In this document: positions 34,138 through 34,397 of the stretch, in pieces | How the letters are laid out: the number at the start of each line of letters is the position of its first letter | Position numbering within the stretch: position 1 is the first letter of the stretch | Assembly (NCBI GenBank): GCA_023251945.1 | Contig: JAHEXT010000006.1 | Span: 1-34,397, forward strand | Direction of reading: 5' to 3' | Origin: Actinomycetes bacterium | GTDB taxonomy: Bacteria > Actinomycetota > Thermoleophilia > Gaiellales > Gaiellaceae | DNA: 34,397 bases | The notes under the pieces: generated by a model | Databases searched by the model: none | What the model saw: the letters and a program-made list of their open reading frames with translations, nothing else | What the model was told of the DNA's origin: nothing | Made by a program: the position numbers and the translations under genes

Positions 34138-34397
34138 TGCAGCAGGCTGAGGTAGACCACTCGCTCGCGGGGCCCGTCGAACTCGCAGAAGAAGATTCCC
34201 TGCCAGGTGCCGAGCGCGAGCGACCCGTCGTCGCGCAGCGGGACGACGACGCTCGGCCCCATGAGCGACGCCCGAACGTGCGACGGAGCGTTCTCGTCGC
34301 CGGGCTCGACGTGCTGCCACGGCCAGCCGTCCTCGACGATCCGCTCGAGGGCCGCCTCGAGGTCGCGGGCGACGGCCGGGTCGGCGTGCTCGTTGAT
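34134..34397 (-). CDS. YjbQ/UPF0047-family protein, C-terminal part
   Basis: The last 87 codons of a gene that enters from the right edge. INEHADPAVARDLEAALERI, then PSHVRASLMGPSVVVPL and LALGTWQGIFFCEFDGPRER, match the YjbQ family (also annotated as secondary thiamine-phosphate synthase). The N-terminus is outside the window. The TGA stop overlaps the ABC ATPase start (GTGA), so it is the upstream gene of that operon. Direct functional evidence for the family is thin. Confidence 0.88.
   Translation of the reverse strand: MNEHADPAVARDLEAALERIVEDGWPWQHVEPGDENAPSHVRASLMGPSVVVPLRDDGSLALGTWQGIFFCEFDGPRERVVYLSLLQ

Overview
The window is about 34 kb of high-GC chromosomal DNA with densely packed genes, many GTG starts and many 4-nt stop/start overlaps (ATGA or GTGA). 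HspR-type heat-shock control, a D-x2-DG-x2-AR CDP-alcohol phosphotransferase, an inositol-1-phosphate synthase and a PimA-like glycosyltransferase point to an actinobacterium. A deep branch such as Thermoleophilia (Gaiellales/Solirubrobacterales) seems most likely, but that placement is inference. I see no tRNA, rRNA, CRISPR array, transposase or phage gene.

Positions 1-7000 (minus strand) hold a heat-shock operon transcribed dnaK-grpE-dnaJ-small membrane protein-hspR-clpB. It apparently continues into a Ste24-like M48 protease cut by the window edge. Positions 7000-11210 hold a potassium-channel-like protein, two EamA exporters, a START-like protein, and the moaA-GNAT pair. Positions 11245-16875 hold a nitrilase diverging from a full-length pyruvate:ferredoxin oxidoreductase, which is coupled to a dihydroorotate-dehydrogenase-like protein.

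Positions 16888-18308 encode a PAP2-type phosphatase coupled to a CDP-alcohol phosphatidyltransferase. Next comes a large LuxR/AAA regulator broken by one in-frame TAA and closed by a clear intrinsic terminator. Positions 21174-23480 are an envelope cluster: two unrecognised secreted proteins, a DUF4242-like protein, a CHRD protein, and a decayed collagen-like (GXY) tail.

The most unusual locus is 23601-25108. Inositol-1-phosphate synthase (Ino1) is joined in frame to an N-terminal tandem ribbon-helix-helix DNA-binding module. A perfect palindrome made of two TGCTAGCA boxes overlaps the 5' end, a third identical box lies inside the coding region, and an internal Shine-Dalgarno/ATG could release free Ino1. 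With the CDP-alcohol phosphotransferase, the PAP2 protein and a PimA-like glycosyltransferase-PHP fusion at 27317-29047, this suggests an inositol-phospholipid/glycolipid gene neighbourhood.

Positions 25105-30725 also hold a six-TM protein, a radical SAM/SPASM protein with a CDGSH protein, a divergent uracil-DNA-glycosylase-like protein and a candidate presenilin-like membrane protease. A two-hairpin repeat family occurs four times here (27214-27292, and three copies in 29660-29971), with compensatory stem changes between copies. The right end carries an RlmD-type rRNA methyltransferase sharing a palindromic terminator with its convergent neighbour, two overlapping small genes, and an ABC-2 exporter pair coupled to a truncated YjbQ-family gene.
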